A stretch of 25,924 nt of DNA from MADRE2 sp964397015 (GTDB lineage: Bacteria > Desulfobacterota > Desulfobacteria > Desulfobacterales > Desulfobacteraceae): assembly GCA_964397015.1 (NCBI GenBank), contig CAYNHL010000044.1, forward strand, positions 1 through 25,924, in the 5' to 3' direction. The notes beneath the pieces are model-generated. The model saw only the letters and a program-made list of their open reading frames with translations, was not told the origin of the DNA and did no database searches. Positions within the stretch are counted from its first letter, which is position 1. Every line of letters begins with the position of its first letter. This document shows positions 16,716 through 25,347 of the stretch, piece by piece. Position numbers and translations under genes: made by a program.

Positions 16716-17792
16716 ATGAAAAATGAGCCCGAATGGATTACCCCGCAACGGGCCGCGATCCTCATCGTGGATGACGAGCCCATGCTGCTGAGCCTGTTGA
16801 AGGAAACAATGGCCAGGACCGAGTATACCTGCTTTTTTGCCCGGGACGGGGAAGAAGCCCTGTCAATCATTTCCGAACATCCATGTGATGTTTTACTCAC
16901 GGATGTAGACATGCCCAACTTGAACGGAATCGACCTGGCCCGGATCGTTTTAAAGGATTATGATGCCGATGTCATAGTCATGACTGGCCAGATCAGGTCT
17001 TATCAATATGATGAAATCATTTCACTGGGTGCCAGCGATTTTGTGGAAAAACCCTTTTCACCCAGGGAAATCATCCTGCGCATCAGCCGGGTGCTGCGGG
17101 AGAGAACCCTGAGACAGGCAGCCGAAGATGCCCATGCCGCGCTCAAGGAATCCTATATCGATTCCATCCACCGCCTTGTCATGGCCGCGGAATACAGGGA
17201 CGAGGACACCGGGGATCATATCATAAGAATCGGACGTTACTGCCACCTTCTTGCCCGGAAAATCGACCTGTCCCCACAGTTTGTAGATGATATCTATTAT
17301 GCATCTCCAATGCATGATATCGGTAAAATCGGCATCCCTGACAAGATTCTTTTAAAACCCGGAAAGCTTACCCCGGATGAATTTGATGTCATAAAGACCC
17401 ATACACGAATCGGCGCCCGGCTTCTGTCCGAATCCAAATCCAGGATCCTGCAGCTGGCCATGGAAATCGCACTGAACCACCATGAAAAGTTTGACGGCAC
17501 CGGGTACCCCAACGGGCTCAAAGGGCAGGATATTCCGGTCTCAGGCCGGATCTGCGCCATTGTCGACACCTTTGACGCATTGACATCCAGGCGGCCCTAC
17601 AAAGTGCCGTATCCTTTTGACGTCACACGGGACATCATGGCAAAGGAACGGGGAAAACAGTTCGACCCCGACATCCTTGACGCTTTTCTTGAACATTACT
17701 CCGCATTTACCGCAATCAGGGAAGAGACAGGTGATCTGGATGACGATGTCCTCGCCCGGTTTTTTCTTAGCGAACGGGACTTGCAGGCATGA
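16716..17792 (+). CDS. Response regulator with HD-GYP domain (putative cyclic-di-GMP phosphodiesterase)
   Basis: A two-domain signalling protein of 358 residues. The receiver domain (about 13-130) has acidic pair D19-D20, phospho-acceptor D63 in LLTDVDMPN and K112 in EKPF. A short helical linker leads to the HD-GYP domain (about 145-345), with the metal-binding H200-D201 in HDIGKIGIPDKILLKPG, HHEKFDGTGYPNG at 255-267 and DTFDALTSRRPYK at 284-296. All signature residues are intact, so it should hydrolyse cyclic-di-GMP when phosphorylated, lowering this messenger. No sensor kinase is encoded nearby. Its TGA stop overlaps the rhomboid ATG (ATGA), which suggests coupled translation of the two. 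Confidence 0.95.
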   Translation: MKNEPEWITPQRAAILIVDDEPMLLSLLKETMARTEYTCFFARDGEEALSIISEHPCDVLLTDVDMPNLNGIDLARIVLKDYDADVIVMTGQIRSYQYDEIISLGASDFVEKPFSPREIILRISRVLRERTLRQAAEDAHAALKESYIDSIHRLVMAAEYRDEDTGDHIIRIGRYCHLLARKIDLSPQFVDDIYYASPMHDIGKIGIPDKILLKPGKLTPDEFDVIKTHTRIGARLLSESKSRILQLAMEIALNHHEKFDGTGYPNGLKGQDIPVSGRICAIVDTFDALTSRRPYKVPYPFDVTRDIMAKERGKQFDPDILDAFLEHYSAFTAIREETGDLDDDVLARFFLSERDLQA

Positions 17793-18526
17793 ATCAAGTG
17801 CACCGCCAGGGCACATTTTCCAGGCTGCCCCGGATTTTACAGGCAATCATTTACACCAATGGAGCAATTTTCGCCTTGAGCCTTCTGTTCAGCGGCAGCC
17901 GGATACATCTTTCCATGAATCCCCTCGATGCGCTTGCACCTGCCACCGATGTGCTCAGATTCCTCGGGGCCTCGGGCACGGGTGCCGTCAAAATGGCTCG
18001 ATGGGATATCTGGTGGACATTCATAAATGCCAACTGGCTTCACGGCAGTCTCCTCCACCTGGTTTTCAACATGATCGCCCTGTCACAGATCGCTCCTTTG
18101 GTTATCCTGGGATACGGCCGCTATAGAATGATCACCATTTACACGCTTTCGGGCATATGCGGTTTTTTCCTTTCCTACAAGGCCGGCATATTTTTGACCG
18201 TCGGCGCCTCGGCCGGCATCTGCGGTCTTATCGGTGCCGCCCTGTTTTTCGGTAAAACCGAAAAAGGACCGACCGGAGCCCTCATTTACAGGCAGACAAT
18301 GGGCTGGGTGGTCAGCCTGGTCCTTATCGGTTTTTTCATTCCCAACATCAATAACTGGGGACATGGCGGCGGTATGGCAGGAGGATTAATTCTGGGATGG
18401 CTTTTGAAAACCGACCGGAACCGAAAAGAAAACGTCGTGGACAAAGGGATGGGCATCGCTCTTTTGTGTATCACCGCATTTTTTCTGGGACAGCCGCTGC
18501 TGTCTGCCTTTGCTGCAGTGTTCTAA
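17789..18526 (+). CDS. Rhomboid family intramembrane serine protease
   Basis: An integral membrane protease of 245 residues with about six membrane helices. The catalytic dyad is present: S141 in VGASAGICG and H192 in NNWGHGGGMAGG. The upstream HGSLLHLVFN segment (H85, H90, N94) is the usual oxyanion/HxxxN-like element. Two or three hydrophobic segments flank these, and a last one covers about 221-240. Rhomboids cut membrane proteins within or next to their transmembrane segments. It is translated from an ATG overlapping the stop of the HD-GYP gene, and it is the last gene of this operon. A substrate could be a single-pass protein such as the one encoded at 24754-25347, but that is only speculation. 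Confidence 0.94.
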   Translation: MNQVHRQGTFSRLPRILQAIIYTNGAIFALSLLFSGSRIHLSMNPLDALAPATDVLRFLGASGTGAVKMARWDIWWTFINANWLHGSLLHLVFNMIALSQIAPLVILGYGRYRMITIYTLSGICGFFLSYKAGIFLTVGASAGICGLIGAALFFGKTEKGPTGALIYRQTMGWVVSLVLIGFFIPNINNWGHGGGMAGGLILGWLLKTDRNRKENVVDKGMGIALLCITAFFLGQPLLSAFAAVF

Positions 18527-18622
18527 CCTGTCTGACACGGTAATGTGTCTATCCACCCTGTTTTACACAATTTTTACAAACCAGCCTTGCATTGCAGCAG
18601 GATCTCCTTTATATGATCCGTT

Positions 18623-21600
18623 ATGAAAAAACAATGGACCAAAATAGCCATTGTCGGAATGTCCTGCATTTTCCCCGGTGCCGGCAGCACCGGCATTTTC
18701 TCGGGCAACCTTAAAAACAAGAAATCTGCCATCATCCCGGTACCCCGCAGCCGCTGGACCATCGAGCCTGACCGTGCCGTGGACAAAACAGGCATGCCCG
18801 ACCGGGCGGTTTCGGACCGGGCAGGCCTTCTTACCGGTTTCAGCTTCGACCCTGCCGGTTTTGCCCTCCCCCCTTCGCTGCTGACCGGACTCGACCCAGT
18901 ACTCCAGCTGAGCCTGGCCGCAGGAAGAGACCTGATAGACACCTTAAGCGTGCAAGATGAGCTGCGAAAGCGGACCGGCATCATCCTGGCCGCGATCTCA
19001 CTGCCGACGGACCAATGTTCCCGCTTTGCCTGGGACCTTTTGTGCAGGGGAAAACAGACACGGCCCACGGCTGCTGAAACCCTGGGCATGGGCATTGTAT
19101 CTCTTCCGGCCGCCCTTACGGCAAGAGCCCTGGGACTTAAGGGAGGATGCTTCACCCTCGATGCTGCCTGCGCTTCCTCTCTGGTGGCCGTCAAACTGGC
19201 ATGCGATCATCTTGTCGCTAAAAAGGCGGACATGATGATCGCAGGCGGTGTTTCCCGGCCGGATTCCCTGTATACCCAGATCGGGTTCACCCAGCTGTCC
19301 GCATTGTCTCCATCGGGCCGGTGCGCCCCATTCGACCGGACGGCGGACGGACTCGTTGTCGGGGAAGGGGCGGGCATGGTGGCGCTCAAACGCCTTGAAG
19401 ACGCAATCGATGCCCATGATACCATTTTCGGTGTCATAACGGGAGCCGGTGTATCCAACGACCTTGAAGGCAGCCTGGTGACACCGGCATCCGAAGGGCA
19501 GAAAAGGGCCATGCAGCAGGCATACGGCCACGCCGGATGGACCATCGATGATTTACAGTACATGGAATGCCACGGATCCGGTACCCCTGTCGGTGACCGT
19601 GTCGAACTATCTTCCATCCAGGCCATGATCGAACAGGCCGGGGCAAAAAAAGAAGGAAAAGCAGGACTTTGCATAGGTTCTGTAAAATCCATGATCGGCC
19701 ACCTTTTGACAGCTGCCGGCGCAGCCGGCCTGATCAAGACCCTGCTGGCCCTCAACCAGCGTTTCCTGCCGCCCTCGTTGAATTTTTCATCTCCTTTACC
19801 CGGCAGCATACTTTCAGGACCGCTTGTCCATGTCCAGACCGAACCGGAAGACTGGAAGGTACCGTCTTCTGATACCACGCGAAAAGCCGGCATAAGCGCC
19901 TTTGGATTCGGCGGCATAAATGCCCATATCCTTGTCGAAGAATTTGAAAAAGATGCCCGGATCCATGCTCTCTCTTTTCCCGGGGAGCCGGCACCTGCTT
20001 CTTGTGACTGCGCAATAGTGGGCATGGGTGTGATATCTCCTCCAGCCGAAGAGCTGGATATATTCAAAGACCTTGTGTTCAAATCCATAAAAGGACAGAC
20101 CGCGCTGCCCGGCAAACGGTTCAGGACCGCCGGGATCCATGACGGATTTGAAAAGCTTGGATTCTATTTTAAAAAAATAGTTACCTTTCCAGGGGAATTT
20201 CACATTCCACCCAACCAGCTCGATGATATCCTGCCCCAGCACATCATCCTTCTCAAGGCCGTAAACCAGGCCCTTGCCGATGCCGGTATAGCGGCCCGGC
20301 CCCTTGAAAATGAATTGCCGCGCACCCGGTTCGGTGCTGCGGCCGGTATTGAATTTGACTTCGGAGCAACCGACTTCCATCTCCGCTGGAAGGCAGAATG
20401 CCTGGACAAAACCCTGATAGACGATATCGCCCCTCCCCTGACCTTCAACCGTACCCTGGGTGCCCTGGGCGGGATGGCTGCCTCACGCCTGGCCCGTGAA
20501 TTCAAAATCGCAGGTCCCTGCTTCACCCTGTCCGCCGGATCTGTTTCAGGGATCAAGGCCATAGAAACCGGAATCTTATCACTGCAGGCCTTTGAAACCG
20601 ATGTTTTCATCAGCTGTGCCGTGGACATGGCCTGCGATGTCAGGCAGTTTGTGCTGAACGACACAATCCATCCCTTTGATACGGCCCCTAACCGGATACC
20701 TGCATCTGAAGGCGCCGGAGCACTGGTTTTAAAGCGACTTGACCAGGCAATCGAGGATGGCGACCGGATTTACGCGGTTGTAAAGGGAACAGGCGGCAGA
20801 TCAGGCGGCGAACTGGCACAGGAAGTATCTTGTGATACACGGATACTTGAGCAGCGCTGCCATGAAAGCCTTGAATCGGCAATCAACGAGGCTTGCACAA
20901 CACTTCATGACATCGGGCTTTTCGAGACAGGCCCGGTATTTTGGGACAACAGTGAACACAATTTTTTGACAAAAGCCCTGAAAGACTCCCCTTCCCCTGC
21001 CTTTACAATGGCCGCATCCGCCGTGGGCGATGCCCGTACCGCTTCCGGGATTTTTTCTATCATTTCAGCCAGCCTGCACCTGTATCACGACAGGCTGCAG
21101 GGTTCCGGAAAGCAGGCCGCAGTTTCCTCGTTATCAACTGACGGAGCATGCTGTCATGCCATCCTGGAACAGTATCATACCAAAGCGGCCCATATTCTGC
21201 AGGTTGCAGACAAAATCTCGATACCGGGGAAAAAGCCTCAAAAGACTCCTGGTGAACCGGTCCTGCTCAAACCTTGCCGGGCACCGATTCCTGAAGCTGT
21301 TTTCAACCGGCTGAATCCCGGATCTTTTTCCGGTTTTTCCAAAAGCCCGTCCCTTACGGGAAAACAAAAGCCCGGGATAACCCCCCGGACAATTGCCGCC
21401 ACGGCAAAGGCCACGGCCGATGCCCACGAGGCTTTTCTTGAATTTACACACAACAACCTCAAGGCCCTGGAGGCCCAGTTCAATGCATTGACCAGATTAC
21501 AGCAGCCCGGAGGAACACCTGAGCGTTACGCCCGAAAAGAGCCGGTCCTGTTCGACAGGGCCCAATGCCTGGAATTTGCCACCGGCCGGGCAGGATCGGT

Positions 21601-22750
21601 TTTAGGGCCCGGGTTCGATATAATCGACACCTACCCTGTACGGGTCAGGCTGCCGGATGAGCCCCTGATGCTGGTTGACCGCATCCTGGATATTCAGGGC
21701 GAAAAATGCGGCATGACCTCAGGAAAAATTGTCACACAGCATGATGTCCTTGAAGGGGCCTGGTATCTTGACGGCGGCCGGGCGCCGGTGTCCATTTGTA
21801 TTGAAGCCGGCCAGGCCGACCTGTTTTTATGTTCATGGCTCGGAATCGACCACGTGGTCAAGGGCAATCGAAGATACCGGCTCCTGGATGCCAAAGTGAC
21901 TTTTCACAGGCCCCTGCCAGTTCCCGGTGAAACCATTGAATACCATATAGAAATTGACCGGTTTCTCAAACAGGGAGATATCTATCTGTTTTTTTTCCAT
22001 TACAAAGGATATATCGACCAGACCCTTTTTATCTCGATGCGGGACGGGTGCGCCGGATTTTTCACGCCCGAAGAGACTATGAGTTCCGGCGGTATTATCC
22101 TGAAGGCCCAGGACAGGGCAAAAGTGACGGATCAAAAAAGAGCCCGGTTTTTGGTCCCGGTAGAAAAAGAGTCTTATACACAAGAACAGGTTGAGGCTTT
22201 GCGCAAAAAAGATATGGGTTCTGCATTCGGCAAATTGTTCATGAACAGGCGTGTGTCTGAATCCATTGCCCTGCCCTCCGACAAGATGCACCTGATTGAC
22301 AGGGTACTTGAACTCGACCCGGGAGGCGGGCGCTACGGCCTCGGATTCATAAGCGCCGAAGCCGATATAACGCCGGACAAATGGTTTCTTACCTGTCATT
22401 TTATCGATGACAAAGTCATGCCCGGTACCCTGATGTATGAATGCTGCGCCCATGCACTGAGAATCTTCACCCAGCGTATCGGCTGGATCAGTGAAGACAG
22501 CCGGGTGTATTACGACGTGATCTTGAACAATGAAAGTGATTTGAAATGCCGCGGACCGGTGACCCCGGATACCCGCAAAGCCCGCTACGATATTGAAATA
22601 AAACAGATCGGGTATAATCCTGAGCCCTATGTCATTGCAGATGCCCACATGTTTGCAGACGATCTGCAGATTGTACATTACAGGGACATGGGCCTGACAC
22701 TCAGGGGCATTACCCAAAAAAAACTGGAACTTTTCTGGAGTCAACCATGA
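18623..22750 (+). CDS. PfaC-like polyunsaturated fatty acid synthase subunit: KS - CLF - DH - DH
   Basis: A 1375-residue multidomain enzyme of the PUFA/secondary-lipid synthase type. The first ketosynthase domain (about 5-440) is intact: C183 in DAACASS, H317 in ECHGSGTP and H360 in KSMIGH. The second KS-like domain (about 462-855) has S640 where the cysteine should be and lacks both histidines, so it is a chain-length factor. A low-complexity linker (about 860-980) follows. Two FabA-like hotdog domains then follow, as in PfaC. DH1 (about 1000-1145) has HDVLEGAWYLDGGR and EAGQADLFLCSWLGID. DH2 (about 1200-1370) has WFLTCHF with H1259 and VMPGTLMYE. No AT, ACP, KR or ER is present, so it needs partners. 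It is shorter than the roughly 2000-residue PfaC proteins I know of. The stop overlaps the oleA start (ATGA). No clear Shine-Dalgarno or promoter precedes it. Confidence 0.9.
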   Translation: MKKQWTKIAIVGMSCIFPGAGSTGIFSGNLKNKKSAIIPVPRSRWTIEPDRAVDKTGMPDRAVSDRAGLLTGFSFDPAGFALPPSLLTGLDPVLQLSLAAGRDLIDTLSVQDELRKRTGIILAAISLPTDQCSRFAWDLLCRGKQTRPTAAETLGMGIVSLPAALTARALGLKGGCFTLDAACASSLVAVKLACDHLVAKKADMMIAGGVSRPDSLYTQIGFTQLSALSPSGRCAPFDRTADGLVVGEGAGMVALKRLEDAIDAHDTIFGVITGAGVSNDLEGSLVTPASEGQKRAMQQAYGHAGWTIDDLQYMECHGSGTPVGDRVELSSIQAMIEQAGAKKEGKAGLCIGSVKSMIGHLLTAAGAAGLIKTLLALNQRFLPPSLNFSSPLPGSILSGPLVHVQTEPEDWKVPSSDTTRKAGISAFGFGGINAHILVEEFEKDARIHALSFPGEPAPASCDCAIVGMGVISPPAEELDIFKDLVFKSIKGQTALPGKRFRTAGIHDGFEKLGFYFKKIVTFPGEFHIPPNQLDDILPQHIILLKAVNQALADAGIAARPLENELPRTRFGAAAGIEFDFGATDFHLRWKAECLDKTLIDDIAPPLTFNRTLGALGGMAASRLAREFKIAGPCFTLSAGSVSGIKAIETGILSLQAFETDVFISCAVDMACDVRQFVLNDTIHPFDTAPNRIPASEGAGALVLKRLDQAIEDGDRIYAVVKGTGGRSGGELAQEVSCDTRILEQRCHESLESAINEACTTLHDIGLFETGPVFWDNSEHNFLTKALKDSPSPAFTMAASAVGDARTASGIFSIISASLHLYHDRLQGSGKQAAVSSLSTDGACCHAILEQYHTKAAHILQVADKISIPGKKPQKTPGEPVLLKPCRAPIPEAVFNRLNPGSFSGFSKSPSLTGKQKPGITPRTIAATAKATADAHEAFLEFTHNNLKALEAQFNALTRLQQPGGTPERYARKEPVLFDRAQCLEFATGRAGSVLGPGFDIIDTYPVRVRLPDEPLMLVDRILDIQGEKCGMTSGKIVTQHDVLEGAWYLDGGRAPVSICIEAGQADLFLCSWLGIDHVVKGNRRYRLLDAKVTFHRPLPVPGETIEYHIEIDRFLKQGDIYLFFFHYKGYIDQTLFISMRDGCAGFFTPEETMSSGGIILKAQDRAKVTDQKRARFLVPVEKESYTQEQVEALRKKDMGSAFGKLFMNRRVSESIALPSDKMHLIDRVLELDPGGGRYGLGFISAEADITPDKWFLTCHFIDDKVMPGTLMYECCAHALRIFTQRIGWISEDSRVYYDVILNNESDLKCRGPVTPDTRKARYDIEIKQIGYNPEPYVIADAHMFADDLQIVHYRDMGLTLRGITQKKLELFWSQP

Positions 22751-23799
22751 AATATTCAAATGTTTTTATTGAGTCTTTCGGCTATGAGCTGCCCTCAAAG
22801 GTCGTCACCACTGCTGAGATCGAAGAAAAACTCTCCCCGTTTCTCGATACCGCAGGGTTTGAAAAAGGTCACATCGAAACCCTGACCGGTATTTCAGAAC
22901 GAAGGTACTGGGACCATGATCACACCCTGGCCGAATACGCGGCCGCAGCCGGGGAAAAAGCCCTTGAAGAGGCCGGAATATCCGCCCGCGACATAGGCGC
23001 CCTTGCGTTCTGCGGTGTCTGCCGGGACGGATTTGAGCCGGCCACCTCCTGTGCTGTTGCCAGCCACCTGAACCTGGGTCCTGACACTCATGTCTTCGAC
23101 GTCTCCAACGCCTGCCTGGGGATGATAACAGGAATGGTCCACGTGGCCAACGAGATTGAGCTGGGCCATATCCGGGCCGGCCTTGTGGTGTCATGTGAAA
23201 CAGCCCGCCAAATTGTGGATTCCACCATTGATGAAATCAACCGGATAAAAAGCATTCCGTTTTACAAACAGGCCGTGGCCACCATGACAGGCGGATCAGG
23301 TGCCTGCGCAGTCCTTCTTACGGACGGCACCGTCGGCAGGCGCGCAAAAAACGGCCACCGGATCGACGGGGGAGTGATACACAACGCCATCGATCACCAT
23401 GGCCTTTGTCACTGGGGTTTTGAAGAAAAAGGCATGCCCACCGGCTCCAGGGTGATCATGCGCACCAATGCCCAGGGCGTTCTGGAACATGGCATAGACC
23501 TGGTGGTCAAATCCTTTGAAATATTCAAGGACAGGTTCAACCTGCCGGACGACAAACCGGATAAATTCATAGGGCACCAGGTAGGGGCCATCCATCACCA
23601 GAAATTCTACCAGGCACTGGGAGTTGACATGAAAAAAGATTTTTCGACATTCAAATTCCTGGGCAACGTGGGAACGGTCTCACTCCCCATCACCGCCGCC
23701 CTGGCCGATGAACGAGGTTTTCTGCAGCAGGGGGATTATGTTGCATTCATAGGAGTCGGCAGCGGCTTGAACTGTTATATCATGGGGATTGAGTGGTAA
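22747..23799 (+). CDS. oleA: OleA: head-to-head acyl-CoA (or acyl-ACP) condensing thiolase
   Basis: Condenses two fatty acyl thioesters by a non-decarboxylative Claisen reaction to a beta-keto acid, the first step of long-chain olefin synthesis. The 350 residues carry the thiolase-fold catalytic set C123 in VSNACLGM, H277 in IGHQVG and N307 in LGNVGT. The OleA-specific CRDGFEPATSC motif has the base E97, the residue that separates OleA from ordinary FabH. The conserved lines SNACLGM and IRAGLVVSCE also fit OleA. The ATG overlaps the stop of the PfaC-like gene (ATGA), and oleB follows with a one-base overlap. This position suggests that OleA draws its acyl chains from the PfaC-containing synthase. 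Confidence 0.94.
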   Translation: MKYSNVFIESFGYELPSKVVTTAEIEEKLSPFLDTAGFEKGHIETLTGISERRYWDHDHTLAEYAAAAGEKALEEAGISARDIGALAFCGVCRDGFEPATSCAVASHLNLGPDTHVFDVSNACLGMITGMVHVANEIELGHIRAGLVVSCETARQIVDSTIDEINRIKSIPFYKQAVATMTGGSGACAVLLTDGTVGRRAKNGHRIDGGVIHNAIDHHGLCHWGFEEKGMPTGSRVIMRTNAQGVLEHGIDLVVKSFEIFKDRFNLPDDKPDKFIGHQVGAIHHQKFYQALGVDMKKDFSTFKFLGNVGTVSLPITAALADERGFLQQGDYVAFIGVGSGLNCYIMGIEW

Positions 23800-24704
23800 T
23801 GGAACAAAATTCTTTTTTTCAGGCGAATACCGGCAGCTTCAAGCACCTGTATCCTTTCACCTCCAGGTACCACACCATTGACGGTCACCGCATGCATTAC
23901 GTGGACGAGGGAAAAGGAAAACCCGTGATCATGATTCACGGCAACCCAACCTGGTCCTTTTATTTCAGGACCCTGATCAGCGGCCTGAAAGATGAATACC
24001 GGGCCATTGCCCCGGACCACATAGGTTGCGGGCTGTCTGACAGGCCCGGAACCCGAAGCTATGATTATACGCTGCAGTCACGGGTCAGGGACCTGGATGC
24101 CTTTATAGATCACCTGGGCCTGATAGATAAAATAACCCTTGTGGTCCATGACTGGGGGGGGATGATAGGCCTGGCATGGGCGGTGGACCACCCGGAACAA
24201 ATTGACCGGCTGGTGATCACCAATACCTCAGGGTTTTTTCTCCCTGGAGACAAGTCACTGCCCCTGAGCCTGTGGATGGTTAAATACCTGCCTTTTTTTG
24301 CTGTTCCCGCGGTTCTCGGCCTGAATCTCTTTGCCCTGGGAGCCGCTTACATGTGCACGGAACGAAGACTGGACAAAGATGTCAAAAAGGGCCTGCTGGC
24401 CCCGTACAACAGCTGGAAAAACCGGATTGCCGTCCTCAGGTTCGTACAGGACATCCCCTTGTCTTCCAGGGACAGGAGCTTTGGTATTGTCCACCATGTG
24501 GACACTTCCCTTTCAAGGCTTTCAGACATCCCAATGCTCTTTTTGTGGGGAGCAAAGGATTTTGTTTTCGACACCGGTTTCTTAGATGAATTCCGCCGCC
24601 GGTTCCCCTGGTCAAAGACCCATGTATTCCATGATGCCGGTCATTACCTGTTTGAAGACAAACCTTTTGAGACTCTGGACATAGTCAGGCGGTTCCTTTC
24701 GTGA
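23799..24704 (+). CDS. oleB: OleB: alpha/beta hydrolase, beta-lactone decarboxylase
   Basis: Opens the beta-lactone made by OleC and releases CO2 to leave a cis-olefin; it belongs to the haloalkane-dehalogenase branch of alpha/beta hydrolases. From the ATG at 23799 (301 residues) it shows HGNPTWSF at 47-54 (oxyanion N49), the nucleophile D118 in VVHDWGG, a likely acid D254 in GAKDF and H282 in DAGHY. The frame opens earlier at a GTG (23793), inside oleA. The ATG at 23799 is preferred because it overlaps the oleA TAA by one base. It is a separate gene, not fused to OleC as in some actinobacteria and myxobacteria. A single membrane-anchored protein gene separates it from oleC. Confidence 0.9.
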   Translation: MEQNSFFQANTGSFKHLYPFTSRYHTIDGHRMHYVDEGKGKPVIMIHGNPTWSFYFRTLISGLKDEYRAIAPDHIGCGLSDRPGTRSYDYTLQSRVRDLDAFIDHLGLIDKITLVVHDWGGMIGLAWAVDHPEQIDRLVITNTSGFFLPGDKSLPLSLWMVKYLPFFAVPAVLGLNLFALGAAYMCTERRLDKDVKKGLLAPYNSWKNRIAVLRFVQDIPLSSRDRSFGIVHHVDTSLSRLSDIPMLFLWGAKDFVFDTGFLDEFRRRFPWSKTHVFHDAGHYLFEDKPFETLDIVRRFLS

Positions 24705-24753
24705 CCATTATTCTTTTTTTGACTTTTTGCCATGGGTCGGGTAATTAGTACTT

Positions 24754-25347
24754 ATGTTCAACGCCATCAAAAAAAAAATCGGCAACCCGAAAAAAATCAT
24801 CATTGCCTTTTTGATCTGTGCAGCGGCAGCAGTTGCCGGCGGAGTCACCTATTATCTTTATTTTTCCGGTGATGACGAACAGCCCGTGTATACCCCCCGG
24901 GATCTTGAACACATTGACCTGCCGGATGAAATAATGAAATTTTGCTTCAATCACATGCCCGACAGTTACAGGAATTTGCTGACTGTAAACACGACTGTCC
25001 GGCAAATCGACAAAGAAACGGCCCGTATCCAGGCCATTGCGGCCAAATTCCCGGAACAGGAAAAAATCACTGACAGGGAACTGAAAACATGGGACAAAGC
25101 CCGAACGACACTCGTGTCCGGGACATCGAAAGTTGAATCCATGATAAAGGATATCTATGTGCTGTACATGGTAAACCCGGACCAGGGGATGGCTGCCATT
25201 GAATCCGGTCAAAGTGATATAAACGACAGACTTAACGAGGCCCTTGCACCCGCGCTGGAACTGACCCGGACCCTCCCGCCCCCGGATGAGCCTCCCAGCG
25301 GCATTTTCCAGAAAACCCGACAACTGATCTCAAATATACTGCCATGA
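24754..25347 (+). CDS. Single-pass membrane protein of unknown function within the ole cluster
   Basis: I do not recognise this 197-residue protein. A basic start (KKK, PKK) is followed by one hydrophobic helix at about 14-36 (IIIAFLICAAAAVAGGVTYY). The rest is polar and mainly helical, with a coiled-coil-like stretch at about 75-135 (VRQIDKETARIQAIAAKF), then a proline-rich TLPPPDEPPSG and a hydrophobic C-terminal helix. By the positive-inside rule the bulk lies outside the cytoplasm. It starts 49 bases after oleB, with no clear ribosome site, and its stop overlaps the oleC ATG (ATGA). The gene is thus likely part of the olefin operon. It does not resemble OleD or any known Ole protein. Confidence 0.8.
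   Translation: MFNAIKKKIGNPKKIIIAFLICAAAAVAGGVTYYLYFSGDDEQPVYTPRDLEHIDLPDEIMKFCFNHMPDSYRNLLTVNTTVRQIDKETARIQAIAAKFPEQEKITDRELKTWDKARTTLVSGTSKVESMIKDIYVLYMVNPDQGMAAIESGQSDINDRLNEALAPALELTRTLPPPDEPPSGIFQKTRQLISNILP

Noticed and set aside
18534..18549. Hairpin GACAC-GGTAAT-GTGTC after the rhomboid gene as a terminator
   Set aside because: The stem is only 5 base pairs with little GC and no T-run follows directly. It is too weak to call a terminator.
21833..22759. 308-codon minus-strand frame opposite the two dehydratase domains
   Set aside because: The opposite strand carries clear PfaC-type hotdog motifs in frame. The antisense frame has no family signature.
24705..24753. T-rich run after oleB (TTCTTTTTTT) as an intrinsic terminator splitting the ole operon
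   Set aside because: No GC-rich stem precedes the T-run, so intrinsic termination is not supported.
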